In this document: positions 50,886 to 62,459 of the stretch, piece after piece
How the letters are laid out: each line of letters opens with the position of its first letter
Numbering within the stretch: position 1 is the stretch's first letter
Assembly (NCBI RefSeq): GCF_011064845.1
Contig: NZ_CP049015.1
Span: 2,976,001-3,040,000, forward strand
DNA length: 64,000 bases
Direction: 5' to 3'
DNA from: Citrobacter freundii ATCC 8090 = MTCC 1658 = NBRC 12681
GTDB lineage: Bacteria > Pseudomonadota > Gammaproteobacteria > Enterobacterales > Enterobacteriaceae
The notes under the pieces: generated by a model
Told to the model about the DNA's origin: nothing
The model's input: the letters and a program-made list of their open reading frames with translations, nothing else
Database searches by the model: none
Translations under genes and position numbers: made by a program

Positions 50886-51517
50886 TGGATAAACAGCAAC
50901 TGGAAACCACTGTCGCTAAGGTTCTGGATGAAATGCGCGAGCGCCCGATTCCGCTGGGGATCTCTAATCGGCATATTCATCTGTGCGCTGAAGATTACGG
51001 TCGCTTGTTTCCCAATCACCCAATTAGTGAGAAAAAAGAGCTGCTGCAGCCAGGGCAATATGCAGCAGAGCAGACTGTCACGCTGGTGGGGCCAAAAGGT
51101 CAGTTAAAAAATGTGCGTTTACTCGGTCCGCTGCGCAATACCAGCCAGGTCGAAATTTCCCGTACTGACGCCCGCACGTTGGGAATTGCTGCTCCGCTGC
51201 GGATGTCGGGCAATATTCAGGGCACACCCGGTGTTCGTCTTGTCAGCCCATTTGCTGAACTGGACTTAGCATCCGGGGTGATCGTTGCCCAACGGCATAT
51301 CCATATGTCGCCGCTCGATGCTCTGATTCTGCGAGTTTCCCATGGTGATAAAGTCTCGGTCGCCATTAATGGCGATGAACGTCGACTGATTTTCGATAAC
51401 GTCGCCGTACGCGTTTCGCCGGATATGCGCCTCGAAATGCATATCGATACAGACGAAGCCAATGCTGCAGGCGCTGATAATCCCCAGGCATTCGCCACAC
51501 TGGTGACCTCACGATGA
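50885..51517 (+). CDS. pduL: Phosphotransacylase PduL
   Basis: PduL (210 aa) converts propionyl-CoA to propionyl phosphate in the microcompartment and is unrelated to Pta. Two histidine motifs, NRHIHL (His30, His32) and QRHIHM (His138, His140), supply zinc ligands. The first about 20 residues (LETTVAKVLDEM) are an encapsulation helix. I use the ATG at 50885; a GTG one codon upstream is possible. The residue after HIHL is Cys33, which is Ser in Salmonella as I recall it. Confidence 0.96.
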   Translation: MDKQQLETTVAKVLDEMRERPIPLGISNRHIHLCAEDYGRLFPNHPISEKKELLQPGQYAAEQTVTLVGPKGQLKNVRLLGPLRNTSQVEISRTDARTLGIAAPLRMSGNIQGTPGVRLVSPFAELDLASGVIVAQRHIHMSPLDALILRVSHGDKVSVAINGDERRLIFDNVAVRVSPDMRLEMHIDTDEANAAGADNPQAFATLVTSR

Positions 51518-52005
51518 ACAACGAACTGCTGCAACGCATTATCGAGGAGGTTGTTTCCCGATTAAAAAAACGCGCGGAAAGCACGCTCACTCTTAGCGTC
51601 GCGCAGTTACGGGAAATCGATTCACGGACAGTATGCTGCCAGTACTCGTCGCTCCATCTCCAGCAAGTGGACCTGCCATTTCTGGAGCAAATTGCCGAAG
51701 GCTGCCCAGTCAACATGTCGGTGGTAATGATTCACGACGCGCTGGCATGCGGAGTCCGCGTGAAGATTTCACTACAACACCGATTGTTACCCGCAATCCC
51801 CGTGAAAAAACTCGCGCGTCTGCCGCTGGAGTTCAGTGACGAACTGGGGCGAATCATCTTTTTGCATCCTGAGAAGCTTCTCAGCTATGCCGACGTCGCC
51901 CAATTGAGGGATGGGGTACTGGTGCTACGCCGTCGATGTGTCGTGACGGCTCTGGCTCAGGAAGCTGTCAGTCTGCGAAATGTCCAACTAATTAAGCAGG
52001 AGTGA
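51514..52005 (+). CDS. pduM: Microcompartment assembly protein PduM
   Basis: PduM (163 aa) is required for normal Pdu microcompartment structure in Salmonella, but its biochemical role is unknown. Its N-terminus (LLQRIIEEVVSRL) looks like the amphipathic targeting helices of PduD, PduE, PduL and PduP. The rest has no recognised domain. The start overlaps the pduL stop by 4 bp (ATGA). Confidence 0.93.
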   Translation: MNNELLQRIIEEVVSRLKKRAESTLTLSVAQLREIDSRTVCCQYSSLHLQQVDLPFLEQIAEGCPVNMSVVMIHDALACGVRVKISLQHRLLPAIPVKKLARLPLEFSDELGRIIFLHPEKLLSYADVAQLRDGVLVLRRRCVVTALAQEAVSLRNVQLIKQE

Positions 52006-52008
52006 GCT

Positions 52009-52284
52009 ATGCATCTGGCACGGGTTACAGGCGTTGTGGTTTCCACGCAAAAATCTCCATCACTGGTGGGAAAAAAACTGTTGCTGGTACGTCGGGTAAG
52101 TGCTGACGGAGAGCTTCCTGCGTCTCCAGTGAGTGGAGATGAAGTCGCTGTTGATTCTGTCGGCGCGGGGACCGGCGAACTGGTATTACTCAGCAGCGGG
52201 TCCAGCGCCAGACACGTTTTTTCCGGCCCGAATGAGGCCATTGATCTGGCTATCGTCGGCATTGTCGACACGCTTTCTCGTTAG
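52009..52284 (+). CDS. pduN: Microcompartment vertex pentamer PduN
   Basis: PduN (91 aa) belongs to the CcmL/EutN family whose pentamers cap the vertices of the polyhedral shell. The start [25 protein letters not shown], the central [20 protein letters not shown] and the terminal AIVGIVDTL are diagnostic. It is separated from pduM by 3 bp and from pduO by 8 bp, with a GGAGGA ribosome site for pduO. Confidence 0.97.
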
Positions 52285-52292
52285 GAGGAACT

Positions 52293-53300
52293 ATGGCGAT
52301 TTATACCCGCACAGGTGATGCCGGAACAACAGCCCTATTTACCGGACAGCGCGTGAGCAAAACGCATCCGCGCGTGGAAGCCTACGGTACGCTGGACGAA
52401 CTGAATGCGGCGCTTAGCCTGTGCGTTTGCGTGGCGAAAAACCCTCAGCACCGGCAGTTACTTGAAAATATCCAGCTGCAGCTTTTTTGGTTCAGCGCCG
52501 AACTGGCAAGCGAAAGCGAAGAACCGACGCCAGAGCAGCGCTACATCAGCTCAGAAGAAATTGCGGCACTGGAAGGTGCCATCGATATCGCAATGGGAAG
52601 AGTACCGCCCCTGCGCAGCTTTATTTTACCAGGCCGCAGCGAAGCCGCCAGCCGACTGCACTTTGCCCGAACTCTGGCACGCCGCGCAGAGAGACGACTG
52701 GTCGAGCTGTCCACCGAGATCTCCGTCAGACACGTGCTGATGCGTTATATCAACCGCCTGTCCGACTGCTTATATGCGCTTGCACGAGCAGAAGATCATG
52801 ACGCCCATCAAAACGAAATCATTGAGAAAGTGGCTGAGCGCTATCTCGCTGCCGTTCAACCACCAGCCACAAAGGAGCCGACTATGTCTCTGTCTTTTCA
52901 GGAGCTCCACCAACTCACTCGCGCTGCGGTGACGAGAGCAGAAGAACTTCAGGTTCCGGTCGTCATTAGCATTGTTGATGCGAACGGGACCCAAACGGTG
53001 GCCTGGCGCATGCCTGACGCATTACTCGTGAGTAGCGAACTGGCACCGAAAAAAGCCTGGACTGCCGTGGCGATGAAAACCGCCACTCATGAGCTGACAT
53101 CAGTAGTACAACCAGGCGCAGCGCTTTACGGTCTGGAAAGCCATATGCAGGGAAAAGTCGTCACCTTCGGTGGCGGGTACGCATTATGGCGTGAGGGTTT
53201 ACTCCTCGGGGGTCTTGGCATCAGCGGAGGAAGCGTTGAACAGGATATGGACATTGCAGAAACGGCCATTGCGGCGATTAACGTGAGAACACATCAATGA
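52293..53300 (+). CDS. pduO: ATP:cob(I)alamin adenosyltransferase PduO
   Basis: PduO (335 aa) makes adenosylcobalamin from ATP and cob(I)alamin for the dehydratase. The N-terminal adenosyltransferase domain (about 1-185) has YTRTGDAGTT at 4-13 for ATP and RVEAYGTLDELNA near 27-39. The C-terminal GlcG/HbpS-type domain (about 198-335) may bind heme or cobalamin. It acts with the reductase PduS. It overlaps pduP by 4 bp. Confidence 0.96.
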   Translation: MAIYTRTGDAGTTALFTGQRVSKTHPRVEAYGTLDELNAALSLCVCVAKNPQHRQLLENIQLQLFWFSAELASESEEPTPEQRYISSEEIAALEGAIDIAMGRVPPLRSFILPGRSEAASRLHFARTLARRAERRLVELSTEISVRHVLMRYINRLSDCLYALARAEDHDAHQNEIIEKVAERYLAAVQPPATKEPTMSLSFQELHQLTRAAVTRAEELQVPVVISIVDANGTQTVAWRMPDALLVSSELAPKKAWTAVAMKTATHELTSVVQPGAALYGLESHMQGKVVTFGGGYALWREGLLLGGLGISGGSVEQDMDIAETAIAAINVRTHQ

Positions 53301-54682
53301 ATACTTCAGAACTTGAAACCCTTATTCGTAACATTTTGAGTGAGCAACTCGCCCCGGCAAAAGCAGAAGTTAAGGGTAACGGTATTTTTCCGTCCGTTGG
53401 CGAAGCGATCGATACCGCTCATCAGGCTTTTCTGCGTTACCAGCAATGTCCATTGAAAACCCGCAGCGCCATCATAAACGCCCTACGCGAAGAACTGACG
53501 CCTCATCTTGCTTCACTGGCCGCTGAGAGCGCTGCCGAAACGGGTATGGGCAACAAAGAGGATAAGTTCCTTAAAAATAAAGCCGCGCTGGACAACACTC
53601 CGGGTATCGAAGATCTCACCACCACGGCGCTAACCGGCGATGGCGGCATGGTGTTATTCGAGTATTCACCGTTTGGCGTGATTGGTTCTGTCGCCCCCAG
53701 TACTAATCCGACAGAGACCATTATTAACAACAGCATCAGCATGCTGGCGGCAGGGAATAGCGTTTATTTCAGTCCGCATCCGGGTGCTAAAAAGGTTTCA
53801 CTCAAGCTGATTGCCATGATTGAAGATATCGCTTTCCGTTGCTGCGGAATTCGTAATCTTGTCGTCACGGTCACAGAACCCACTTTTGAGGCTACCCAGC
53901 AGATGATGGCGCACCCTAAAATCGCAGTTCTGGCGATTACCGGTGGCCCAGGCATTGTTGCTATGGGCATGAAAAGCGGGAAAAAAGTCATCGGCGCAGG
54001 CGCAGGAAATCCCCCCTGCATTGTTGATGAAACGGCCGACCTGGTTAAGGCGGCGGAAGATATCATCAATGGCGCATCCTTTGATTACAACCTCCCCTGC
54101 ATTGCTGAGAAGAGCCTGATTGTTGTTGATGCCGTTGCCGAACGACTGGTTCAACAGATGCAGTCTTTTGGTGCGATGCTTCTCAATAGAGAAGAGGTAG
54201 ACAAACTGCGAGCCGTCTGTCTACCAGAAGGCATAGCCAATAAAAAACTGGTAGGTAAAAGCCCGGCAACCTTACTGGAAGCAGCAGGAATACCAGTTCC
54301 GGCAAAAGCACCTCGATTACTGATAGGCATCGTCCAGGCGGACGACCCGTGGGTTACCAGCGAGCAACTGATGCCAATGCTCCCCGTCGTAACGGTGAGC
54401 GATTTTGATAGTGCATTAACGTTGGCCCTGAAGGTTGAAGAGGGATTGCATCACACGGCCATTATGCATTCGCAAAATGTGTCACGTTTGAACCTTGCCG
54501 CGCGCACGCTTCAGACCTCCATCTTTGTGAAAAATGGCCCCTCTTACGCCGGGATCGGCGTTGGTGGTGAAGGCTTTACAACCTTCACTATTGCGACGCC
54601 AACCGGTGAAGGAACAACATCTGCGCGCACTTTCGCACGCTCTCGTCGTTGCGTGCTGACAAACGGTTTTTCTATTCGTTAA
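53297..54682 (+). CDS. pduP: CoA-acylating propionaldehyde dehydrogenase PduP
   Basis: PduP (461 aa) oxidises propionaldehyde to propionyl-CoA with NAD. The first 18 residues (SELETLIRNILSEQL) are the archetypal microcompartment targeting peptide. An aldehyde-dehydrogenase fold follows, with the catalytic Cys268 in YNLPCIAEKS and the nucleotide region ITGGPGIV near 214-221. It is followed by pduQ after 10 bp. Confidence 0.97.
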   Translation: MNTSELETLIRNILSEQLAPAKAEVKGNGIFPSVGEAIDTAHQAFLRYQQCPLKTRSAIINALREELTPHLASLAAESAAETGMGNKEDKFLKNKAALDNTPGIEDLTTTALTGDGGMVLFEYSPFGVIGSVAPSTNPTETIINNSISMLAAGNSVYFSPHPGAKKVSLKLIAMIEDIAFRCCGIRNLVVTVTEPTFEATQQMMAHPKIAVLAITGGPGIVAMGMKSGKKVIGAGAGNPPCIVDETADLVKAAEDIINGASFDYNLPCIAEKSLIVVDAVAERLVQQMQSFGAMLLNREEVDKLRAVCLPEGIANKKLVGKSPATLLEAAGIPVPAKAPRLLIGIVQADDPWVTSEQLMPMLPVVTVSDFDSALTLALKVEEGLHHTAIMHSQNVSRLNLAARTLQTSIFVKNGPSYAGIGVGGEGFTTFTIATPTGEGTTSARTFARSRRCVLTNGFSIR

Positions 54683-54692
54683 TGGGGCCGTT

Positions 54693-55805
54693 ATGAATAG
54701 CTTTTCACTGCAAACTCGATTGTACAGCGGCCAGGGAAGTCTGGATGTGCTCAAGCGCTTCACGAATAAGCATATCTGGATTATTTGCGATGGTTTTCTC
54801 GCGCGTTCTCCCCTGATTGAAAAGCTGCGCAACGCTCTGCCAGCGGATAACCGCATCAGCATTTTCAGCGATATCACCCCCGATCCCACCATCAGCACTG
54901 TAGTTCAAGGGATTGCACAAATGCAGTCCCTGCGGCCGGACATCGTGATGGGTTTTGGTGGCGGCTCAGCACTGGACGCCGCAAAAGCCATCGTCTGGTT
55001 CAGCCGCCAGTTCGGTATTGAAATTGAAACCTGTGTCGCAATTCCCACTACCAGCGGTACGGGCTCCGAGGTAACCAGCGCCTGCGTGATTAGCGATCCG
55101 GATAAAGGCATTAAATATCCATTGTTTAATAATGCGCTTTATCCAGACATGGCCATCCTTGACCCAACGCTGGTCGTCAGCGTACCGCCAGCCATAACCG
55201 CGAATACCGGCATGGACGTGTTAACGCATGCGTTGGAGGCATACGTGTCCACGAAGGCCAGCGACTTCACCGATGCACTAGCTGAAAAAGCGGCTCAAAT
55301 CGTCTTCCAGTATCTGCCTGTCGCCGTCAGCAAAGGCGAATGCCTGGCAACCAGAGGGAAAATGCACAATGCGTCAACGCTCGCGGGAATGGCATTTAGT
55401 CAGGCTGGACTGGGGATCAATCATGCGATTGCCCATCAGTTGGGCGGTCAGTTTCATCTGCCACACGGACTTGCCAATGCGCTGCTGCTGACCCATGTCA
55501 TTCATTTTAATGCTCGCGATCCGCGGGCTGCGAAGCGCTATGCCCGTTTCGCTAAAGCCTGCCATTTATGCCCGGATAACGCGAACGATACAGCGGCATT
55601 GAATGCGCTCATTCATCATATCGAGCTACTCAAAAAACAGTGTGCGTTGCCTTCTTTAGTTGACGCGCTTAAAGACGGAAAGCAAGCCTGGTCGCAACGT
55701 ATCCCGTCGATGGTTCAGGCCGCGCTGGCTGACGTCACGCTGCAAACCAATCCTCGTGTTGCCGACGCCAGTGCCATGCAGGAACTGCTTGAGGAATTAT
55801 TATGA
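54693..55805 (+). CDS. pduQ: 1-propanol dehydrogenase PduQ
   Basis: PduQ (370 aa) is an iron-dependent alcohol dehydrogenase that reduces propionaldehyde to propanol and regenerates NAD inside the compartment. The cofactor motif FGGGSALDAAKAI is at 88-100. Metal ligands by family are Asp175, His179, His244 and His258 (in HAIAHQLGGQFHLPHG). It overlaps pduS by 4 bp. Confidence 0.96.
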   Translation: MNSFSLQTRLYSGQGSLDVLKRFTNKHIWIICDGFLARSPLIEKLRNALPADNRISIFSDITPDPTISTVVQGIAQMQSLRPDIVMGFGGGSALDAAKAIVWFSRQFGIEIETCVAIPTTSGTGSEVTSACVISDPDKGIKYPLFNNALYPDMAILDPTLVVSVPPAITANTGMDVLTHALEAYVSTKASDFTDALAEKAAQIVFQYLPVAVSKGECLATRGKMHNASTLAGMAFSQAGLGINHAIAHQLGGQFHLPHGLANALLLTHVIHFNARDPRAAKRYARFAKACHLCPDNANDTAALNALIHHIELLKKQCALPSLVDALKDGKQAWSQRIPSMVQAALADVTLQTNPRVADASAMQELLEELL

Positions 55806-57157
55806 AGACAGCCATGACGGCAGAGTCCACGCTCTATGATGCGCAGACAATTCGCGAACGCGTTCGCGCAGCGGGTGTTGTCGGAGCCGGAGGCGCAGGC
55901 TTTCCTGCTCACGTAAAATTACAGGCGCAGGTCGATACCTTTCTGGTCAATGCGGCTGAATGTGAGCCAATGCTGAAAGTTGACCAGCAGTTGATGGCCG
56001 TCCAGGCTGAGCGACTTATCCACGGCGTTCAATATGCCATGACGGCTACCGGAGCCAGTTCCGGAATTATTGCGCTCAAAGAGAAATACCAACAGGCTAT
56101 CAATGCATTAACGCCCCTTCTGCCTGCCGGGATCCGCTTACATATTTTGCCCGATGTCTACCCGGCAGGTGACGAGGTTCTGACCATCTGGATGGCAACA
56201 GGCCGGAGAGTTCCGCCTGCCGCGCTGCCTGTCAGCGTCGGCGTAGTGGTCAATAACGTCCAGACCGTGCTCAACATCGCGAGAGCAGTTGAGCAGCAGT
56301 ACCCGGTTACGCGTCGTACCTTGACCGTTAACGGCGCAGTCGCCAGTCCCATCACACTCACAGTCCCTATCGGAATGTCTTTACGTGACGTTCTGGCGCT
56401 GGCCGGGGGTGCAACCGTTGACGATCCCGGCTTTATTAACGGTGGTCCGATGATGGGCGGCCTGATTACTTCACTGGATACCCCAGTCAGCAAGACCACC
56501 GGGGGCCTGCTGGTTTTGCCTAAATCTCATGCGTTGATTCAGCGGCGGATGCAGGATGAACGTACCGTGCTTTCCGTTGCAAAAACCGTTTGCGAGCAGT
56601 GCCGTTTGTGTACGGATTTGTGCCCAAGGCATTTGATCGGTCATGAATTATCCCCGCATCTGCTGGTTCGTGCGGTTAATTATCAGCAGGCAGCCACGCC
56701 GCAATTGCTGCTCACGGCCCTGACCTGCTCAGAATGCAATGTGTGTGAAAGCGTTGCCTGTCCAGTTGGGATTTCGCCGATGCGAATCAACCGCATGCTT
56801 AAACGCGAACTGCGGGCGCTCAACCATCGTTATGAAGGGCCGCTAAATCCTGAGGATGAAATGGCGAAGTACCGGCTGATCCCGGTTAAGCGCCTTATTA
56901 CCAAACTGGGCCTTAGCGACTGGTATCACGATGCGCCACTGGCTGAGACTGACTACTCCACAGACAAAACGACGCTGTTGTTACGCCAGCATATAGGTGC
57001 CAGCGCTATCCCATGTGTAGAACAAGGCGAACGCGTTGTTCGCGGTCAATGCGTTGCCGATGTGCCGTCCGGTGCATTAGGCGCGCCTGTTCACGCCAGT
57101 ATTGACGGTATTGTCAGCGAAATCACTGAGCAATCCATCACGGTAATAAGAGGTTAA
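55802..57157 (+). CDS. pduS: Cobalamin reductase PduS
   Basis: PduS (451 aa) is a flavin and iron-sulfur protein of the RnfC/Nqo1 type that reduces cobalamin for PduO. The N-terminal glycine-rich [14 protein letters not shown] region (27-40) binds FMN/NADH. Two four-cysteine clusters are present, Cys264/267/270/274 and Cys309/312/315/320. The last 70 residues form a lipoyl-like barrel. It starts 4 bp inside pduQ and ends 2 bp before pduT. Confidence 0.96.
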   Translation: MKTAMTAESTLYDAQTIRERVRAAGVVGAGGAGFPAHVKLQAQVDTFLVNAAECEPMLKVDQQLMAVQAERLIHGVQYAMTATGASSGIIALKEKYQQAINALTPLLPAGIRLHILPDVYPAGDEVLTIWMATGRRVPPAALPVSVGVVVNNVQTVLNIARAVEQQYPVTRRTLTVNGAVASPITLTVPIGMSLRDVLALAGGATVDDPGFINGGPMMGGLITSLDTPVSKTTGGLLVLPKSHALIQRRMQDERTVLSVAKTVCEQCRLCTDLCPRHLIGHELSPHLLVRAVNYQQAATPQLLLTALTCSECNVCESVACPVGISPMRINRMLKRELRALNHRYEGPLNPEDEMAKYRLIPVKRLITKLGLSDWYHDAPLAETDYSTDKTTLLLRQHIGASAIPCVEQGERVVRGQCVADVPSGALGAPVHASIDGIVSEITEQSITVIRG

Positions 57158-57159
57158 TC

Positions 57160-57714
57160 ATGTCTCAGGCTATAGGGATTTTAGAACTCACCAGCATTGC
57201 CAAAGGAATGGAAGCTGGCGATGCCATGTTAAAAAGCGCGAATGTGAATTTACTGGTCAGCAAGACCATCTGCCCGGGAAAATTTCTACTCATGCTCGGT
57301 GGTGACGTAGGTGCCGTACAACAGGCGATTGCCACTGGAACATCTCTTGCTGGCGATATGCTCGTTGATAGTCTGGTACTCCCCAACATTCATGCCAGCG
57401 TACTACCCGCAATCAGCGGACTAAACAGCGTAGATAAGCGTCAGGCAGTTGGTATTGTCGAAACATGGAGCGTTGCTGCCTGCATCTGCGCCGCCGACCG
57501 GGCGGTTAAAGCCTCCAACGTCACGCTGGTCCGCGTCCATATGGCATTTGGTATTGGCGGCAAGTGTTACATGGTCGTAGCTGGCGATGTATCCGATGTG
57601 AATAACGCGGTGACGGTTGCCAGTGAAAGTGCGGGTGAAAAAGGCCTGCTGGTTTACCGCTCGGTCATCCCCCGTCCACACGAAAGCATGTGGCGACAAA
57701 TGGTGGAAGGATAA
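57160..57714 (+). CDS. pduT: Microcompartment shell trimer PduT with Fe-S pore
   Basis: PduT (184 aa) is a tandem-BMC shell protein whose trimer pore holds a 4Fe-4S cluster in known structures. Cys38 (SKTICPGK), the ligand in characterised PduT, is at the same position. It may pass electrons or whole clusters to PduS, encoded just upstream. It overlaps pduU by 1 bp. Confidence 0.97.
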   Translation: MSQAIGILELTSIAKGMEAGDAMLKSANVNLLVSKTICPGKFLLMLGGDVGAVQQAIATGTSLAGDMLVDSLVLPNIHASVLPAISGLNSVDKRQAVGIVETWSVAACICAADRAVKASNVTLVRVHMAFGIGGKCYMVVAGDVSDVNNAVTVASESAGEKGLLVYRSVIPRPHESMWRQMVEG

Positions 57715-58064
57715 TGGAAAGACAACCCACCACGGATCGTATGATTCAGGAATATGTTCCTGGCAAACAGGTCACGTTGGCGCACCTTATCGCCAATCCC
57801 GGTAAGGATTTGTTCAAGAAACTGGGATTACCTGATTCGGTTTCTGCGATCGGTATTCTGACCATTACCCCTAGCGAAGCCTCAATCATCGCCTGTGATA
57901 TCGCCACGAAATCAGGGGCGGTAGAGATTGGTTTTCTCGACCGGTTTACCGGCGCGGTGGTACTGACGGGCGATGTTTCAGCCGTTGAGTACGCGCTGAA
58001 ACAGGTAACCCGAACGCTGGGCGAAATGATGCGTTTTACCGCGTGTCCCATCACCCGGACGTAA
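57714..58064 (+). CDS. pduU: Microcompartment shell protein PduU (permuted BMC)
   Basis: PduU (116 aa) is a circularly permuted BMC-domain hexamer with an N-terminal strand that forms a small barrel over the pore. It matches Salmonella PduU nearly residue for residue, starting at [20 protein letters not shown] (57714). An in-frame ATG 24 bp upstream lies within pduT and is rejected. In Salmonella PduU is reported to bind PduV, the next gene. Confidence 0.97.
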   Translation: MERQPTTDRMIQEYVPGKQVTLAHLIANPGKDLFKKLGLPDSVSAIGILTITPSEASIIACDIATKSGAVEIGFLDRFTGAVVLTGDVSAVEYALKQVTRTLGEMMRFTACPITRT

Positions 58065-58068
58065 TCTC

Positions 58069-59720
<1,652 letters not shown>

Positions 59721-59812
59721 TACTGCCGCACCGCAAATTGCGGCAAATCATGGTAATAGCGCGATCGCCATGACACTATGCGCCGAGGATTGCTGATCAC
59801 ATAGGTGAAGAC

Positions 59813-60679
59813 GTGGCTGTTGCGCAATGTCCCGCATCGTGCGGAGAACTTATCCAGGGCTGGATTCTGGGCAGTGAGAAATTGGTCTCCTGCCCGGTTG
59901 AATGGTATAGCACCGTTGAGGTCACTTCAGGTTCACCGCTGACAGATGAACGTCCACTTTCGCGAGCAATGGTTGAGAGGTTATTGCTGCACTGGCAATA
60001 CCCGGCACACATGAGTCAGGATATCCGAATAGATGTCCAGTCAACCATTCCTGTCGCTAAAGGGATGGCCAGCAGCACAGCGGATATCGCCGCCACGGCA
60101 ATCGCCACGGCACAGTATCTGGGGCATCAGCTAGACGAATCCACTCTGGCGCAGCTTTGCGTTTCGCTGGAACCTACCGACAGCACCGTTTTCCGCCAGC
60201 TTACGCTGTTCGATCATAACGACGCCTCCACGCAAATTGCCTGTGAATCCCAGCCACAACTCGATCTGCTGGTTCTCGAAAGTCCGGAAACCTTGCTTAC
60301 TGCTGATTATCACCGTACTCCACGTCAGTCAGGGCTACTGGCGGGCGCCCCAGCTCTGAAACGCGCATGGGAAAAGGTACAGGAAGCCTGTATCAGTCAA
60401 AACCCTTATCGGATGGGCGAAGCCGCCACGCTGAGCGCGATCGCCAGCCAGTTGCTGTTACCTAAACCAGATTTTGATTCACTATTAGCACTGGTAGAAG
60501 AATGTGATTTATACGGCGTCAACGTCGCGCACAGCGGCAGCGTCGTCGGTCTGATGCTCGACAGAAGGCGTCATGATGTGGACTACATTAAATGGATGCT
60601 GACGCAGAAAAAATTGACAGTGCACTGGCCGGAACAACATTTGTTGCGGATGGTAACTGGCGGGGTCGAACTGCAATAA
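59813..60679 (+). CDS. pduX: L-threonine kinase PduX
   Basis: PduX (288 aa) is a GHMP-family kinase that makes threonine phosphate, precursor of the aminopropanol arm attached by CbiB. The GHMP ATP motif PVAKGMASSTAD lies at 80-91. The best start is a GTG at 59813 (VAVAQCPASCGEL) behind AGGTG. The frame is open to 59774, but no better initiation codon occurs there. The protein is about a dozen residues shorter at the N-terminus than the Salmonella annotation. It is separated from pduW by 92 bp. Confidence 0.93.
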   Translation: MAVAQCPASCGELIQGWILGSEKLVSCPVEWYSTVEVTSGSPLTDERPLSRAMVERLLLHWQYPAHMSQDIRIDVQSTIPVAKGMASSTADIAATAIATAQYLGHQLDESTLAQLCVSLEPTDSTVFRQLTLFDHNDASTQIACESQPQLDLLVLESPETLLTADYHRTPRQSGLLAGAPALKRAWEKVQEACISQNPYRMGEAATLSAIASQLLLPKPDFDSLLALVEECDLYGVNVAHSGSVVGLMLDRRRHDVDYIKWMLTQKKLTVHWPEQHLLRMVTGGVELQ

Positions 60680-60719
60680 GGGCCGCCGCTAAGCAGCGAC
60701 CCAAACGAGCATAAAATCG

Positions 60720-61055
60720 TTACTCAGCTTTCGCATCGGCGTTTTTCACTTCGCCCATCGCTTTCAGCTTTTTAGAGATGTCGCGGCGCTCTTTAGAGAT
60801 CTCAGCGTTTTTGATGATGTAATCATCAACACGATCTTCATAATCGCTTTTCATGCTGGCGATAATGCCCTGAATCGCTTCCACGCTCATTCCAGGCTTG
60901 ATGTAGTCGCTCAGGTTGTCCAACAGCAGAACGCGTTTCTGGTTGTCACGGATCTTTTTCTCAACGTCCTGAATTTCACGTTGCAGTTTGTTTTTACGAC
61001 GGAACAGACGAACAAATTCCAGCACGTCCTGGAAAGAAGGCTTGGTAGTTTCCAT
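60720..61055 (-). CDS. tmaR: PTS polar-localisation regulator TmaR (YeeX)
   Basis: This 111-residue helical coiled-coil protein of the DUF496 family matches E. coli YeeX, now known as TmaR, which clusters PTS enzyme I at the pole and controls its activity. The start at 61055 ([21 protein letters not shown]) is the family start; the open frame upstream of it has no match. It converges on pduX across a 40-bp gap with a short imperfect inverted repeat, GGGCCGCCGCT/AGCGACCC. Confidence 0.95.
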   Translation of the reverse strand: METTKPSFQDVLEFVRLFRRKNKLQREIQDVEKKIRDNQKRVLLLDNLSDYIKPGMSVEAIQGIIASMKSDYEDRVDDYIIKNAEISKERRDISKKLKAMGEVKNADAKAE

Positions 61056-61293
61056 TTTTACACCCCTGATAATGTGAGATTCGGATTCGTTAAAACAACG
61101 GCTAAAGTGGGTCAACATTACTTTCATGCCCGCCATACTTCAAGTTGCATCTGCATCGACAATGCATGGTTGAAACCTGAATTATCGAGGGTAAAGCCAT
61201 TGCAGTTACCAATGGTTTTAGCCTTTTTCAGTATCATACCTCTAATCTTTGCTGAATCGAAGCAGCAGTAGAACCTATCGCCTCATCTGCTCT

Positions 61294-62352
61294 TTATTTG
61301 CGCAGCGCGCGACAGATTAAATGTGAGAGCAACTCCAGCTGTCGCGCCATTTCCATGTTCAACCAAACGTAGCCGTGAATGGGCGTTTCTGCGACATAAT
61401 CGCCTTTATGCTCAGCAATGAGCTGACGCAACTCCGCCACGGTGTCATTGAGCTTTTCCGTATTGGCAAGCACCGGCTGCGGATTTCCTTCGTACAAGGC
61501 GTGGGTTATGGTCAGTAGCGCCTGCTGCGTCCTGAGCTGAGTTTCACGCAAAGTTTGTGCATTCAGCATGACAAAGTGGCTGGTGCGGCTGGCCCAAAGC
61601 GCATTAATTTGCAGCTCAAGCATGCAGACCAGATTGCGGTTAACCGTTTGAATAGCCTCAAAAATGGATTTTTGAATACGGGTTTCTTTACTGGCGGGAA
61701 CGATGAGTCCGCGCATTTTGACAACGTCGCTTAAGAGCTGCTGTAAATGCTTCTCAAGCCGCGGTTGCTCAAGCAAATTAGGGGATAGCGCGGCCTGATA
61801 CACCCGATTATATCCCGTCACACAATGTGCCAATTGGATACGCCAGTGTATAAATGCCCGCTGCGGCCAGATGCCGGTAAACAGCATCGCCAGTAACGAA
61901 CCCAAAATAACATCGCCACCGCGCCATAACGCGGTATTCATATCTCCGGCAGGCGCCCCCACGACCACGGCAAGCGTAATGCCAATCAGCAGCGCCTGAT
62001 ACGGCCTTTTACCCAACGCCAACCACCCACAGAGAAACATCGCCACCGCGCACCAGATCAGCATTAGCGGAAGCGAAAAGAGTTCCAGACGCAGGGCAAT
62101 CAATCCAAGCACCGAGCCCAGGATCGTTCCGCCTATACGCTCAAACGCTCTGGGAACAACGTTACCCCAAAAAGAAATTGGCCCCATAATCACCACCAGC
62201 GTGATCAGAGGCCATGTACCTTCGGGAATGTTTAACAGGCGTACCAACAGAAAAGTAAGAAGAAACGCCAGCGCAATGCGAATGCCATGCACCACACGAT
62301 AATGACGATACAAACGAATTTCAAAAGGACTCAGCGACTTATCTGCACGCAC
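61294..62352 (-). CDS. yeeA: FUSC-family inner-membrane protein YeeA
   Basis: This 352-residue protein has about six closely spaced hydrophobic helices in the first 165 residues and a helical cytoplasmic domain after them, the FUSC/aromatic-acid exporter arrangement. It matches E. coli YeeA, for which no substrate is established. It is a neighbour of sbmC and dacD, as in E. coli. Confidence 0.93.
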   Translation of the reverse strand: MRADKSLSPFEIRLYRHYRVVHGIRIALAFLLTFLLVRLLNIPEGTWPLITLVVIMGPISFWGNVVPRAFERIGGTILGSVLGLIALRLELFSLPLMLIWCAVAMFLCGWLALGKRPYQALLIGITLAVVVGAPAGDMNTALWRGGDVILGSLLAMLFTGIWPQRAFIHWRIQLAHCVTGYNRVYQAALSPNLLEQPRLEKHLQQLLSDVVKMRGLIVPASKETRIQKSIFEAIQTVNRNLVCMLELQINALWASRTSHFVMLNAQTLRETQLRTQQALLTITHALYEGNPQPVLANTEKLNDTVAELRQLIAEHKGDYVAETPIHGYVWLNMEMARQLELLSHLICRALRK

Positions 62353-62459
62353 TCATGCACTCCGTCAGGGAATAGCAAAGAAGCGAATTGTACCTGTTTT
62401 TACGGTGAAAACATCATCCTGATGACCAGGACATTCATCCTGATTTACACCAAAAACAG

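Noticed and set aside
60680..60719. Terminator for pduX/tmaR in the convergent gap
   Set aside because: The short repeat GGGCCGCCGCT/AGCGACCC is imperfect and has no T tract, so I mention it only under tmaR.
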